Shown: piece after piece, positions 1 to 8,014 of the stretch | How the letters are laid out: the number at the start of each line of letters is the position of its first letter | Position numbering within the stretch: position 1 is the first letter of the stretch | From: Rubrobacter_D sp963840835 | Lineage (GTDB): Bacteria; Actinomycetota; Rubrobacteria; Rubrobacterales; Rubrobacteraceae | DNA length: 64,000 nucleotides | Direction of reading: 5' to 3' | Assembly (NCBI GenBank): GCA_963840835.1 | Contig: CAWJAM010000014.1 | Coordinates: 310,001-374,000 of the forward strand | The notes under the pieces: generated by a model | What the model was told of the DNA's origin: nothing | Database searches by the model: none | What the model saw: only the letters and a program-made list of their open reading frames with translations | Translations under genes and position numbers: made by a program

Positions 1-1087
1 AGCCTTCGTCCTCAGACCCCGTGGCCCCGCCTTCGAGGACGACGCGCCCCTCGTTCTTAGCCGTCTCAAGGGCTTCGAGGATGCTCTCGTACTGGCTCTT
101 GTTGACGACGGGACCGATGTCGGTGTCCTCTTCGAGCGGGTCTCCGACCTTCATTGCTTCTGTCGCGCTCTTGAGCTCATCGAGAAAGGCGTCGTAGACC
201 TCCTCGACGACGATGGCGCGGCTGGAGGCCGTGCACTTCTCGCCGGCGAACCCGAAGGCGCCGAAGGAGACCTTGGCAGCCGCGTCGGAGAGGTCGGCGT
301 CCTCCATGACTACGTAGGGGTTCTTGCCGCCCATCTCGAGCTGCACCTTCTTGCCAACGGCCCTACCCTGGATACCCAGGCCCACGCTCGTCGAGCCCGT
401 GAACGAGAGGCCCTTGACCCGCGGGTCGGTGACGAGGGCGTCGCCGACGGAGCCGCCCGGTCCTGTCACCATGTTCAGGACGCCGTCGGGTAGGCCAGCC
501 TCGGTCAGTATGCGCACAAGGGCGGCGGCGTTCAGGGAGGCGTTGCCGGCTGGCTTCATTACGATGGTGTTACCGGAGATCAGGGCCGGAGCCATCTTCC
601 ACGAGGGTATCGCGAGCGGGAAGTTCCACGGCGTTATGAGGGCGACGACCCCTAAGGGCTCCCTGATAGAGCTATGGCTCACGCCGGGCCGCGCCGAGGG
701 AGGGGCTATGCCAGGCATGCGCCAGCCCTCGGAGCCGTAGTAGCGGAAGATGCTCGCCGCGCGCCCCACCTCCATGCGGGCTTCCTTCATCGGCTTGCCC
801 GCCTCCAGCGCCATGAGCCGCGCCAGCTCGTCCTCGCGCGACTCTAGAATGTTTGCGGCCTCCATCAGCACGGCGCCGCGGGCCGCGGGCAACGTGGTCT
901 TCCAATCGGGCAGGGCTTCCGAGGCGGCCTCTATGGCGCGTTCGGTCTCGGCCTTGTCCGACTTCGGGGTGGTCCCGAGCACCTCCGATGGGTTCGATGG
1001 GTTCACTATCTGCGAGGTCTCGCCGGAGTCGGCGGGAACCCACTCGCCGCCGATAAAGTTCATGGATTCTATCTGCGATTCGATCAA
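1..1087 (-). CDS. NAD(P)-dependent aldehyde dehydrogenase (partial, C-terminus cut by window edge)
   Basis: Oxidises an aldehyde to its acid. About 362 codons are visible. Seen: the NPWNFP-type segment, the FTGSTSVG cofactor loop, the catalytic glutamate in LEMGGKNP (about residue 251) and the nucleophile cysteine in GEKCTASSR (about residue 285). I chose a TTG start because AGGAGG lies 6 nt upstream; an in-frame ATG eight codons later is the alternative. It lies 65 bp downstream of the FAH-type dehydratase on the same strand, so the two probably share an operon. From that pairing I infer that it oxidises 2-oxoglutarate semialdehyde (2,5-dioxopentanoate) to 2-oxoglutarate, as in oxidative pentose and sugar-acid pathways. 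The family assignment is secure; the substrate is inferred. Confidence 0.9.
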   Translation of the reverse strand, partial: MIESQIESMNFIGGEWVPADSGETSQIVNPSNPSEVLGTTPKSDKAETERAIEAASEALPDWKTTLPAARGAVLMEAANILESREDELARLMALEAGKPMKEARMEVGRAASIFRYYGSEGWRMPGIAPPSARPGVSHSSIREPLGVVALITPWNFPLAIPSWKMAPALISGNTIVMKPAGNASLNAAALVRILTEAGLPDGVLNMVTGPGGSVGDALVTDPRVKGLSFTGSTSVGLGIQGRAVGKKVQLEMGGKNPYVVMEDADLSDAAAKVSFGAFGFAGEKCTASSRAIVVEEVYDAFLDELKSATEAMKVGDPLEEDTDIGPVVNKSQYESILEALETAKNEGRVVLEGGATGSEDEG

Positions 1088-1152
1088 GATCTTCCTCCTG
1101 GAAGTACGCCTGTTCTCTCTCTACCCGATCTCCATCTATTCTATGGGCCTTC

Positions 1153-1968
1153 CTACGGGCCCACCCCGTTTTCGAGGATGAGGTCCCCGACCGAGATCCT
1201 GACCACGTCCCCCACCTTCAGCGTGAAATCGTCCTCAGGGACTATCCCCGTCCCCGTCATCAGGAAGGCCCCGGCAGGGAAGGTGAGCTCCTTCCCGAGA
1301 TACTCCGCAAGCTCCTCGGGCAGCCGTTTCATCTGCGAGGTATCCACCCCGTCCTCGAAGACGGTCTCGCCCCCCCGCCGGATGCTCATGGTGATGTGGA
1401 GGTCCCGCATCGCGTCTGGGCCACAGAGGACGATGCCTGGTCCCAGGGAGCAGGAGCCGTCGTAGATCTTGGCCTGCGGGAGGTACAGCGGGTTCTCGCC
1501 CTCTATGTCGCGCGAGGAGACGTCGTTGCCCGCGGTGTAGCCGACGACCTCCATCCGGCTGTTGACGACCAGCACGAGCTCGGGCTCTGGCACGTTCCAG
1601 TGGCTGTCCACGCGGACGCGTACCCCGTCCCCGTGTCCAACGACCCGCCAGCCCAAGGCCTTGAAGAAGAGCTCGGGCCTATCGGCGTCGTAGACCCTCT
1701 CATAGGCGTCGGCATCAGCCGACTCCATCTCGCGGGCATCCCGGCTCTGCAAATAGGTCACCCCGCTGGCCCAGACCTCGTGCGCAGGCTCCAAGGGAGG
1801 CAAGAGAGGGCCCTCGGCCGCCTCTTCTAGAGAGTATCCTTCGACAAAGCCTAGAGTCTCCGCGGCGGGGGCTTCTAAGAGCCGCTCCAGCGTGAAGTCC
1901 CGCGGCAGGTAGCGTCCGTCCAGGGCCCAGCGCGGTCCTTCTGTTGTCCCGTGGCAGGTAAGGTACAT
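1153..1968 (-). CDS. FAH-family dehydratase, 2-keto-3-deoxy-pentonate dehydratase-like
   Basis: A 271-aa protein of the fumarylacetoacetate hydrolase superfamily. The core segment with RPELFFKA, VPEPELVLV, GYTAGNDVSSRDIEGENP and LPQAKIYDGSCSLGP closely resembles archaeal 2-keto-3-deoxy-D-arabinonate dehydratase, which makes 2,5-dioxopentanoate. The metal-binding glutamates and aspartate lie in these motifs. The frame is open 61 codons further upstream, but that part looks non-coding and AGGAGG lies 10 nt before the ATG at 1968, so I use that start. It is divergent from the kinase at 2095 and upstream of the aldehyde dehydrogenase that would use its product. A diketo-deoxy-sugar-acid hydrolase of the same superfamily is the main alternative. 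Confidence 0.85.
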   Translation of the reverse strand: MYLTCHGTTEGPRWALDGRYLPRDFTLERLLEAPAAETLGFVEGYSLEEAAEGPLLPPLEPAHEVWASGVTYLQSRDAREMESADADAYERVYDADRPELFFKALGWRVVGHGDGVRVRVDSHWNVPEPELVLVVNSRMEVVGYTAGNDVSSRDIEGENPLYLPQAKIYDGSCSLGPGIVLCGPDAMRDLHITMSIRRGGETVFEDGVDTSQMKRLPEELAEYLGKELTFPAGAFLMTGTGIVPEDDFTLKVGDVVRISVGDLILENGVGP

Positions 1969-2094
1969 GCTATCCGTTCCTCCTTCCTCGTAGGACAAAC
2001 TATCATGATCGGGGTCCCATTGCGCAAGATTGGGGGGGACGTTCATGAGGCGGGCCGGTATCAGGGCTCGCGGGGGCGCCGTCAGGATAGGATA

Positions 2095-3078
2095 ATGCCC
2101 GGTCGTAGGAGAAGCAAAGCAGAGGAGCGCCCGGAGTTGGCAGAGAACCACGACGTGGTCACGGTCGGCGAGACGATGGTGCTAGGCGTTCCCCCGCGGC
2201 CCGGGCGACTTCGTCACGCCACCGGCCTGGAGCTCAAGATCGGGGGCGCCGAATCCAATCTCGCCATAGCGCTCTCCCGCCTCGGGCTCTCCGCCGGGTG
2301 GGCCAGCTACCTCGGCGACGACGAGCCGGGCCAACTCGTGCTCGACCGCGTCCGCGCCGAAGGGGTAGACACGACCCGGGTACGCAGGGTGCAGGACCAT
2401 CCGACCGGCCTCTACCTCCGCGAGCAGGTCGGCACGGACGTCCGGGTCTACTACTACAGGCAAGGCTCGGCCGCCTCGACGATGCAGCCAAAAGCCTTCG
2501 ACCTGGATTACCTGTCGGGCGCGAAGTTCCTGCACCTGACCGGCATTACGCCTGCCCTCTCCGAAGGTTGCCGCGATTTCGTCCTGTGGGCCGTCAGGGA
2601 GGTTGGGGCGCGCGTCAGCTTCGACGTCAACTACCGCTCGAAGCTGTGGGGAACGGAGGAGGCGAGGGAGTTCGTCGAGGAGATACTGCCCGACGTCTAC
2701 CTGCTCTTCGTCGGGGATGAGGAGGCGAGGGCGCTCTGGGGCCGCGACGACGAGGCCCTGGCACGGGAGCTGGCAAGCAGAGGACCCGAGGAAGTGGTTC
2801 TCAAGAGGGGTGGGGCGGGAAGCCTGGCGCTGATCGGGGACGAGGTCCTGGAACGCCCTTCTTTCGAGGTGACGGAGGTGGATCCCGTAGGAGCCGGCGA
2901 CGCCTTCGCCGCCGGGTACCTGGCAGGCCACGTGTGGGACCTGCCGCCGAAGGAACGCCTGCGCGTGGCGAACGCGATGGGCGCCCTGAGCGTCGCGACC
3001 CTCGGAGATTACGAGGGCCTGCCTGACAGGGACGAACTAAGGGCCTTTCTCGAAGGCGAAGAATCTCTAGGAAGATGA
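2095..3078 (+). CDS. PfkB-family carbohydrate kinase, 2-keto-3-deoxygluconate kinase-like
   Basis: A 327-aa ribokinase-fold kinase in the cytoplasm. The N-terminal GGAESNLAIALSRLG motif and the C-terminal DPVGAGDAF motif (catalytic Asp about residue 269) are intact. Its length and the N-terminal VTVGETMV segment fit 2-keto-3-deoxygluconate kinases. I chose the ATG at 2095; the Shine-Dalgarno sequence is weak (AGGATAGG) and the frame is open further upstream. The aldolase-family gene follows about 100 bp downstream, separated by an imperfect inverted repeat, so kinase and aldolase would form an Entner-Doudoroff-like step (KDG to KDPG, then cleavage). The sugar specificity is inferred from neighbours. 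Confidence 0.85.
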   Translation: MPGRRRSKAEERPELAENHDVVTVGETMVLGVPPRPGRLRHATGLELKIGGAESNLAIALSRLGLSAGWASYLGDDEPGQLVLDRVRAEGVDTTRVRRVQDHPTGLYLREQVGTDVRVYYYRQGSAASTMQPKAFDLDYLSGAKFLHLTGITPALSEGCRDFVLWAVREVGARVSFDVNYRSKLWGTEEAREFVEEILPDVYLLFVGDEEARALWGRDDEALARELASRGPEEVVLKRGGAGSLALIGDEVLERPSFEVTEVDPVGAGDAFAAGYLAGHVWDLPPKERLRVANAMGALSVATLGDYEGLPDRDELRAFLEGEESLGR

Positions 3079-3084
3079 TACAGA

Positions 3085-3165
3085 ATTGTGAAGTTGGAAT
3101 GGTGGATTGGGAAAGGGCTAGGTGATGGACCAATTCCTAATTCTCAATTCCCAACTCAAAACACG
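3085..3165. repeat. Intergenic imperfect inverted repeat, GAATTG-word family
   Basis: An AT-rich insert between two GC-rich genes. The left arm (3090-3117) and the reverse complement of the right arm (3141-3168) agree at about 20 of 28 positions and are built from GAATTG- and GGAATT-like words. The loop contains GAAAGGGCTA, which recurs in the loop of a similar structure at 30612-30660. It could fold as a stem-loop between the kinase and aldolase messages. Confidence 0.6.
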
Positions 3166-3177
3166 GGAGGTAGGAGG

Positions 3178-4038
3178 ATGCGAGAAGTAGAGGGCGTGTA
3201 CGTCGCGAACGTCACACCGTTCAGGGATGACCACTCTCTGGCGGTGGATGATGAAGCGTACGTCGAACACGTCTCTTGGCTGGCCGGGAAGGGCGTTCGG
3301 GGCGTCGTACCCTTTGGCACCAATGGCGAGGGGCCCTCCGTGACGCTCGGCGAGAAGTTGCGGGTTCTAGAGAGTCTGTTCGAGCGCGAGTTTCCGATCC
3401 AGGTCATCCCGGCCGTCATGCAGAACAACCTGCCCGAGACCCTGGAGATGCTGCGCGCACTGGAAGTCTACCCGGCGACCGCCGTTCTCGTATTGCCGCC
3501 GTATTACTTCAAGCCGGTCGAGCCAGAGGGACTGGTGCGCTTCTACGAGGCCGCGCTCGGCGCGACGAGCCACGAAGTCATCGTCTACCACATCCCCAAG
3601 TACGCTGTCCCCGTGCCTGTGGAGGTCGTGAGAGACCTTCCCGTCTGGGGCGTCAAGGACTCCGGTGGGGAGGAGGGCTACGCAGAGGCCGTTCTCGAAG
3701 GCGGGAAGGGCGTGCTGCTAGGGACGGAGGATGATCTCTGGCGGAGGCTAGATACCGGGGCTGAGGGTGTGATCTCCGCCCTGGCCAACTTCATGCCGGA
3801 AGAGGTGCTCGCGTTGTACCAGAAGCACGAGGAAGGCGACGAGGCAGGAGGTACAGACCTCTCCGAGCGGCTCCAGAAGGCGCGGGCGATGACCAAGGAG
3901 TACGCCTCTCCCGCCGTCCTCAAAAAGCTAGCCGGAGCCCGCCACGGCGCGCGAATGGGAACCGTCAGGCCGCCTTTCGTCCCCGTCCCCGCCGACTACG
4001 ATCCAGAAACCAGGCTAGAAGCCGCCCGCCCCATCTAA
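3178..4038 (+). CDS. Dihydrodipicolinate synthase/N-acetylneuraminate lyase family aldolase
   Basis: A 286-aa class I TIM-barrel enzyme. It has the GTNGEG pyruvate-binding motif, the conserved Tyr in YHIPKY (about residue 137) and the Schiff-base Lys in GVKDSGG (about residue 160). The ATG at 3178 directly follows GGGAGGTAGGAGG; upstream codons belong to the intergenic repeat. Family members act as dihydrodipicolinate synthases, KDG/KDPG aldolases or 5-dehydro-4-deoxyglucarate dehydratases. Neighbouring kdgK-like, FAH and aldehyde dehydrogenase genes favour a keto-deoxy-sugar acid substrate over lysine biosynthesis. Confidence 0.85.
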   Translation: MREVEGVYVANVTPFRDDHSLAVDDEAYVEHVSWLAGKGVRGVVPFGTNGEGPSVTLGEKLRVLESLFEREFPIQVIPAVMQNNLPETLEMLRALEVYPATAVLVLPPYYFKPVEPEGLVRFYEAALGATSHEVIVYHIPKYAVPVPVEVVRDLPVWGVKDSGGEEGYAEAVLEGGKGVLLGTEDDLWRRLDTGAEGVISALANFMPEEVLALYQKHEEGDEAGGTDLSERLQKARAMTKEYASPAVLKKLAGARHGARMGTVRPPFVPVPADYDPETRLEAARPI

Positions 4039-4123
4039 AGCAGCTTGCAAAGAAGTTGGAACCTCTTACCCACGGGGAGGGGCCAGGCACAGCAAAAAGA
4101 GCGCGAGGCGCTGGCGCGAGGTC

Positions 4124-4354
4124 TTACGAGTGCCGAGGCGCCTCTAGCCTCTCCCACACGGCCCGCCAGGTCTCTTCCCTCTCTAGGGCCAACGCGAACG
4201 CGAACACCCGCCGCGCCACCCGCGCCCGCAGAACGGCCCAGGCCGGCCTGCGCGGGGCCAGCCGAGCGAGCCTCCGCTCATCGGCCTCGGCCAGAAGCCT
4301 GGCGTTCCTGTCCCGCGAAAGCTCCACAAAAAACCACTCGTGCACGTCGATCAT
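4124..4354 (-). CDS. Small basic protein of unknown function
   Basis: A 76-aa open frame rich in Arg, Ala and Leu, predicted mostly helical, beginning MIDVHEWFFVELSRDRN. A purine-rich AGAGGGAG precedes the ATG. I recognise no domain with known function. It sits between the aldolase gene and an inverted-repeat pair, with no partner gene. Composition and RBS make it plausible, but it could be chance in GC-rich DNA. Confidence 0.45.
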   Translation of the reverse strand: MIDVHEWFFVELSRDRNARLLAEADERRLARLAPRRPAWAVLRARVARRVFAFALALEREETWRAVWERLEAPRHS

Positions 4355-4417
4355 CTCCCTCTCTCGACTACCCGATGAGAGTACAGGCGAAAGCGGTCAT
4401 AATCCTTCCTGATGAAC

Positions 4418-4586
4418 AGCATTTCAGCACTTCAGCCGGTCAGCATTTCAGCACGCCCTGCCGGCGGCTTGTGGGCCAGCCTGCGCAGCGCGGAGGCAAG
4501 TGTCTCTCGAGACGCAACCTACGAAAGAGAACGACTCGAGGCGGCACACAAGCTGAAAGGCTGACTAGCTGAAATGCTGAAGTGCT
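4418..4586. repeat. 35-bp inverted repeat pair, AGCATTTCAGC-word family
   Basis: Arms at 4418-4452 and 4552-4586 match in inverted orientation at 30 of 35 positions and enclose 99 bp. The arms consist of words such as AGCATTTCAGC, AGCACTTCAGC and GTCAGC. The same words occur at 56386-56464. The enclosed DNA shows no convincing gene. The right arm ends 26 bp before the WYL-regulator start. Confidence 0.75.
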
Positions 4587-4612
4587 AACGAGCGACCGAA
4601 GGGAGCGCAGGC

Positions 4613-5587
4613 GTGTACGGGTATCGTCCGACGACGAGGTTGCTCTCGATGCTGGAGTTGTTGCAGGCGCGGGGGAGGATGGGTGGTCCCGAGCTTGCCA
4701 GGCGGCTTGAGGTGGGCGAGAGGACCGTGCGTCGCTACGTGGCGATGCTGCAGGAGATGGGCGTGCCCGTGGAGGCCGAGAGGGGCAGGTACGGCGCTTA
4801 TGTTCTGCGGCCTGGCTTCAAGCTGCCACCGATGATGTTCACGGACGAGGAGGCGCTCGCGCTGGCCCTGGGGCTGCTCTCGGCCCGCAGGCTCGGCCTC
4901 TCCGGCGCGGCCCCGGCCGTCGAGGGCGCCCAGGCCAAGCTGGAGCGCGTCATGCCCGAGGGTCTGCGCGAGCGGATCAGGACCTTCGAGGAGGTTGTCG
5001 TCCCCGCGACCGTCGTGCCCGCGGACCTACCCGCTGGGGAGGTCGTCTTGACGTTGAGCGGCGCCGTGCGCGAGCGAAGGCGGGTGTGGATGCGGTACCG
5101 GTCGGGGGGCTCGGGGGAGACGGAGAGGGCCGTTGACCCCTACGCCGTCGTCCAGGGCGATGCCTTCTGGTACACCTTTGGGTACTGCCACCTGCGGCGA
5201 GCAAGACGCGTGTTCAGGTTGGACCGGGTTCTCTCGGTACAGACACTCGATAGGACCTTCGATCTCCCGCCCGGCTTCGATACGCCCCAGGGGGTGCTCG
5301 ACGCGCTCGCTGACATACGCGAAGACCGCTGGTCCGTAGAGGTGTTGCTCGAGACGACGTTGGCAGAGGCGCGGGGCCAACTCCCCAAGATGGGTGTCTC
5401 GCTCGAAGAGACGCAGGAAGGCGTCCTCATGCGCTCTTCGACCTCAGACCTCGCGTGGATGTCCCGGGTGCTGGCCGGACTCTCGTTCCCCTTCGTCGTC
5501 CGCGGGCCATCGGAGCTGCGCGAGGCCCTGCGGCATCTCGCCGCCGAGATCGTTGCCCTCGCCGAACGCACCGACGCCAGGCCTTGA
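4613..5587 (+). CDS. HTH/WYL-domain transcriptional regulator
   Basis: A 324-aa DNA-binding regulator of the YafY type. The N-terminal helix-turn-helix (about residues 8-60, with PELARRLEVGERTVRRYVAMLQEMG) is followed by a WYL ligand-binding domain (about residues 135-215, with RRRVWMRYRSGG and DPYAVVQGDAFWYTFGYC) and a C-terminal extension. The start is GTG at 4613, preceded by AGGGAGCG. No operon partner follows; a repeat-filled gap separates it from the convergent AI-2E-family gene. Its targets are unknown. Confidence 0.88.
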   Translation: MYGYRPTTRLLSMLELLQARGRMGGPELARRLEVGERTVRRYVAMLQEMGVPVEAERGRYGAYVLRPGFKLPPMMFTDEEALALALGLLSARRLGLSGAAPAVEGAQAKLERVMPEGLRERIRTFEEVVVPATVVPADLPAGEVVLTLSGAVRERRRVWMRYRSGGSGETERAVDPYAVVQGDAFWYTFGYCHLRRARRVFRLDRVLSVQTLDRTFDLPPGFDTPQGVLDALADIREDRWSVEVLLETTLAEARGQLPKMGVSLEETQEGVLMRSSTSDLAWMSRVLAGLSFPFVVRGPSELREALRHLAAEIVALAERTDARP

Positions 5588-5614
5588 AGCGCCGTGCAGA
5601 AAGGATGGACCTTT

Positions 5615-5939
5615 GGCTACAGGCATCAGGTTTCAGGCAACAGGCATCAGGATATCTCTCTGTATCCGGACCCTCGCGGCCCGCCACCCACCATTCCCGC
5701 AGCCCCTCACCCGTCACAGTGGGTTGCATCGAAACTCGGTGAGGGGCTTGTTTGGTTGGCCGATGTTGCGTCGACCTGCGGGCAACTCAAAGCGCGCACG
5801 CACATCATGCGCTGTGGGTCGAGTTCGCTGAAGCCCGCTGTCACATTCGCGCAGCCCTCACCGTCATTCCCGCGAAAGCGGGAATCCACGACGCGGCCAA
5901 CACTCCCGCCGCAATACCTGAAACCTGATGCCTGTAGCC
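5615..5939. repeat. 325-bp unit bounded by a perfect 23-bp inverted repeat
   Basis: The 23 bp at 5615-5637 are exactly the reverse complement of 5917-5939 (words CAGGCATCAGG and GTTTCAGG), enclosing 279 bp. A second partial copy of the word lies at 5641-5651. The interior holds one copy of the ATTCCCGCGAAAGCGGGAAT repeat and no credible gene. The shape resembles a MITE, but no target-site duplication is evident. A single related word occurs at 35780-35805. Confidence 0.75.
5862..5890. repeat. Dispersed palindromic repeat, ATTCCCGC-GCGGGAAT type
   Basis: Contains ATTCCCGCGAAAGCGGGAAT flanked by CGTC and CCACG. A second copy with nearly the same flanks is at 16188-16216. Repeats with this core are known from many unrelated bacterial genomes. 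The core would form an 8-bp stem with a four-base loop. Confidence 0.85.
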
Positions 5940-5946
5940 TGAAACC

Positions 5947-5962
5947 GCGGTTCGCGAACCGC
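5947..5962. terminator. GC-rich palindrome at the end of the AI-2E-family gene
   Basis: GCGGTTCGCGAACCGC is a perfect 16-bp palindrome, followed by CCCTACA. It lies just past the minus-strand stop at 5970 and between convergent genes, so a bidirectional terminator role is likely. It belongs to the same TAGGGGCG-like family as 27774-27793. Confidence 0.5.
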
Positions 5963-5969
5963 CCCTACA

Positions 5970-7103
5970 TTACCGCTTCTTTCGGAGGGCTTCCAGGATT
6001 CGGCTGATTGGGCGGGGGAGCGTACGTCTCTGGGGTTCCCTGGAGGGTGGGTCGGGGTCGGTTCCTATCTGGTCCATCCTCTGCACCCAGAGCTCGCGCA
6101 CCAGGACCTGCAAGGCGGCCACGAGCGGGACGGCGAGGAAGACCCCGACGAGGCCGAAGAGCGTGCCCATCACGAGGAGCGCGAAGACCACCAGGGCGGG
6201 GTGGAGGTCAACGGCCCGGCTCATCACTATCGGCTGCAGGATATTGCCCTCTATTTGTTGGATTATTACGAAGGCCAGTATCACCCAGACGACCGTGAAG
6301 GGGTCGGAGATCAGGGCCAGGAGCATGGGAACGACGACCGAGATCAGCGCGCCGACGTAGGGGACGAACGAGACCAGACCGCTGAAGATACCGAGGAGCA
6401 ACGCGAAGGGCACCCCGATGATGTATAGGGAGATGGCCCAGAAAACGGCTATGAAGGTCATGGCGGTGAGCTGGCCCAGAAACCACCTCTGCACCGTGTG
6501 GTACATCGCATCGAGCACCTCCCGCGTCCTCGGGCGCCATTCCGCGGGGAAGAGCGAGACGAACCCGTCGACCCAGGGCGCGGGCCGGATGACCAGGTAG
6601 ATGGTTGAGATGAACACGACCAACCCGAGCGAGAGCGCGGTCGCCACCGTCAGCCCCACCCCCGCCGCCGTCGATACCGTGCTCCCCGTGAGGAACTCCT
6701 GCCCGACCGTCGACAGGTTCTCAGGGTTGAGGCCGATCTGGGTTCCCAGCCCGAAGAAGCTCTGGGCCTGGTTCGCCAGGGTGAGGGCCTCGTCCAGGAG
6801 CGTGGGGAAGGCCTCGGCGAACTGGCGGGATTGCGTCTCGACCGCGGGTACCAGCGCGAGGCCGAAGAGCCAGAGAAGCCCAGCGAGCACCGCCACCACC
6901 GCAAGGGTCCCCCACATCCTGGGCCATCCCCGCTTGGCCAGGTAGTTGACCGGGGCGCTCAGGATGATAGAGAGTAGTATCGTCAGCAGGAAAGCCAGCA
7001 CGACGCCGCTGATCCGGTAGACGAAATACCCGCCCAATAGCAGCGCGAAGACCAGCCCGATGACCGTGTACGCCGTGCTTCCCGAGGCTCGGGGTCTGCC
7101 CAC
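5970..7103 (-). CDS. AI-2E family (PerM-like) membrane transporter
   Basis: A 377-aa polytopic inner-membrane protein. Hydrophobic segments are clear at about residues 12-45 (two segments), 62-90, 150-170 and in a cluster at 215-335, with the family-typical IEGNILQPIVMSRAVDLHP segment near residues 285-305. The start is GTG with AAGGAG upstream. Family members export small molecules or ions; the name comes from TqsA in autoinducer-2 export, but most members have no known substrate. It is a single gene here. Confidence 0.88.
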   Translation of the reverse strand: MGRPRASGSTAYTVIGLVFALLLGGYFVYRISGVVLAFLLTILLSIILSAPVNYLAKRGWPRMWGTLAVVAVLAGLLWLFGLALVPAVETQSRQFAEAFPTLLDEALTLANQAQSFFGLGTQIGLNPENLSTVGQEFLTGSTVSTAAGVGLTVATALSLGLVVFISTIYLVIRPAPWVDGFVSLFPAEWRPRTREVLDAMYHTVQRWFLGQLTAMTFIAVFWAISLYIIGVPFALLLGIFSGLVSFVPYVGALISVVVPMLLALISDPFTVVWVILAFVIIQQIEGNILQPIVMSRAVDLHPALVVFALLVMGTLFGLVGVFLAVPLVAALQVLVRELWVQRMDQIGTDPDPPSREPQRRTLPRPISRILEALRKKR

Positions 7104-7198
7104 CGCTACTCCTTCGACTGTCCCTGTGGCCGCAGTTTAGCCGCTCAGGCAAGCAGACCCGAATCCGGCGGGTAAGAAGCGAGTTTGTAGTTACCCCA

Positions 7199-8014
7199 TC
7201 ACCCTCCTCGCTCCGTCTGGCCCCGTTTGCCCCCGGTCTCTCGGGCCTTTCGGTACTCGGAGACGACGAGTTCGGTCAGTTCCTCGACGGAGCTCTCGGC
7301 GACCGGTTTGTCGTACTCTATGCGGCCGTTCCTGAGCAGGTTGACCCTGTCGCAGACGTCGAAGACCTGGGCATAGTTGTGGACGATCAGGATCATGGGT
7401 ATGCCCCGCTCCTCCTTGAGGCGCTGGATGAGGTCGAGGATCAAGGCCCCCTCCTTCGCGCCCATCGCCGCCAGGGGCTCGTCGAGGAGGAGCATCTTCG
7501 CGTCCGAGTAGACCGCGCGCGCGACGGCTATGGCCTGGCGCTGCCCGCCGGAGAGCCTCGCTACCTCGGTGTCTATTGACGGGATGTTCACGCCCATGTC
7601 GTCCAGGTACTCGGCCGTCTTCTCCTTCATCTTGCGGTTGTTGAGGAAAGGACCTACGGTCATCTCGCCGTTCAGGAACATGTTGTGGAAGACCGAGAGC
7701 TCGTTGATGAGCGCGAGGTCCTGGTAGACGGTCTGGATGCCCAGAGAGCGTGCCTGGGAGACGGAGCGGAGGTTGACCTCGTCGCCCTGGATCAGGATTC
7801 TTCCGCCGTCGGGACGGTGGAAGCCCGTTATGGTCTTGAGCAGCGTGCTCTTGCCGGCCCCGTTGTCCCCGATGAGCCCGAGCACCTCGCCCTCGCTGAC
7901 GTGAAGATCTACGCCCCTGAGTACCTCGACGGCGCCGAAGCGCTTGACGACGCCATCCACCTGCAGGAAGTCCTGGCCGTTGGCGGAGCCGTTGTTCGAG
8001 CCGTTCTCCATCAT
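7199..8014 (-). CDS. Sugar ABC transporter ATP-binding protein (CUT2 type, single NBD)
   Basis: A 271-aa ATPase with Walker A GDNGAGKST, Q-loop YQDLAL, signature LSGGQRQ, Walker B MLLLDEP and an H-loop in LIVHNY. It is a single-domain ATPase like FrcA, not a tandem RbsA type, so it should work as a homodimer. The ATG at 8014 overlaps the permease stop (8011-8013), showing translational coupling. It is the last gene of the minus-strand sugar-acid operon and energises uptake with the permease and the Tat lipoprotein receptor. Confidence 0.93.
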   Translation of the reverse strand: MMENGSNNGSANGQDFLQVDGVVKRFGAVEVLRGVDLHVSEGEVLGLIGDNGAGKSTLLKTITGFHRPDGGRILIQGDEVNLRSVSQARSLGIQTVYQDLALINELSVFHNMFLNGEMTVGPFLNNRKMKEKTAEYLDDMGVNIPSIDTEVARLSGGQRQAIAVARAVYSDAKMLLLDEPLAAMGAKEGALILDLIQRLKEERGIPMILIVHNYAQVFDVCDRVNLLRNGRIEYDKPVAESSVEELTELVVSEYRKARETGGKRGQTERGG

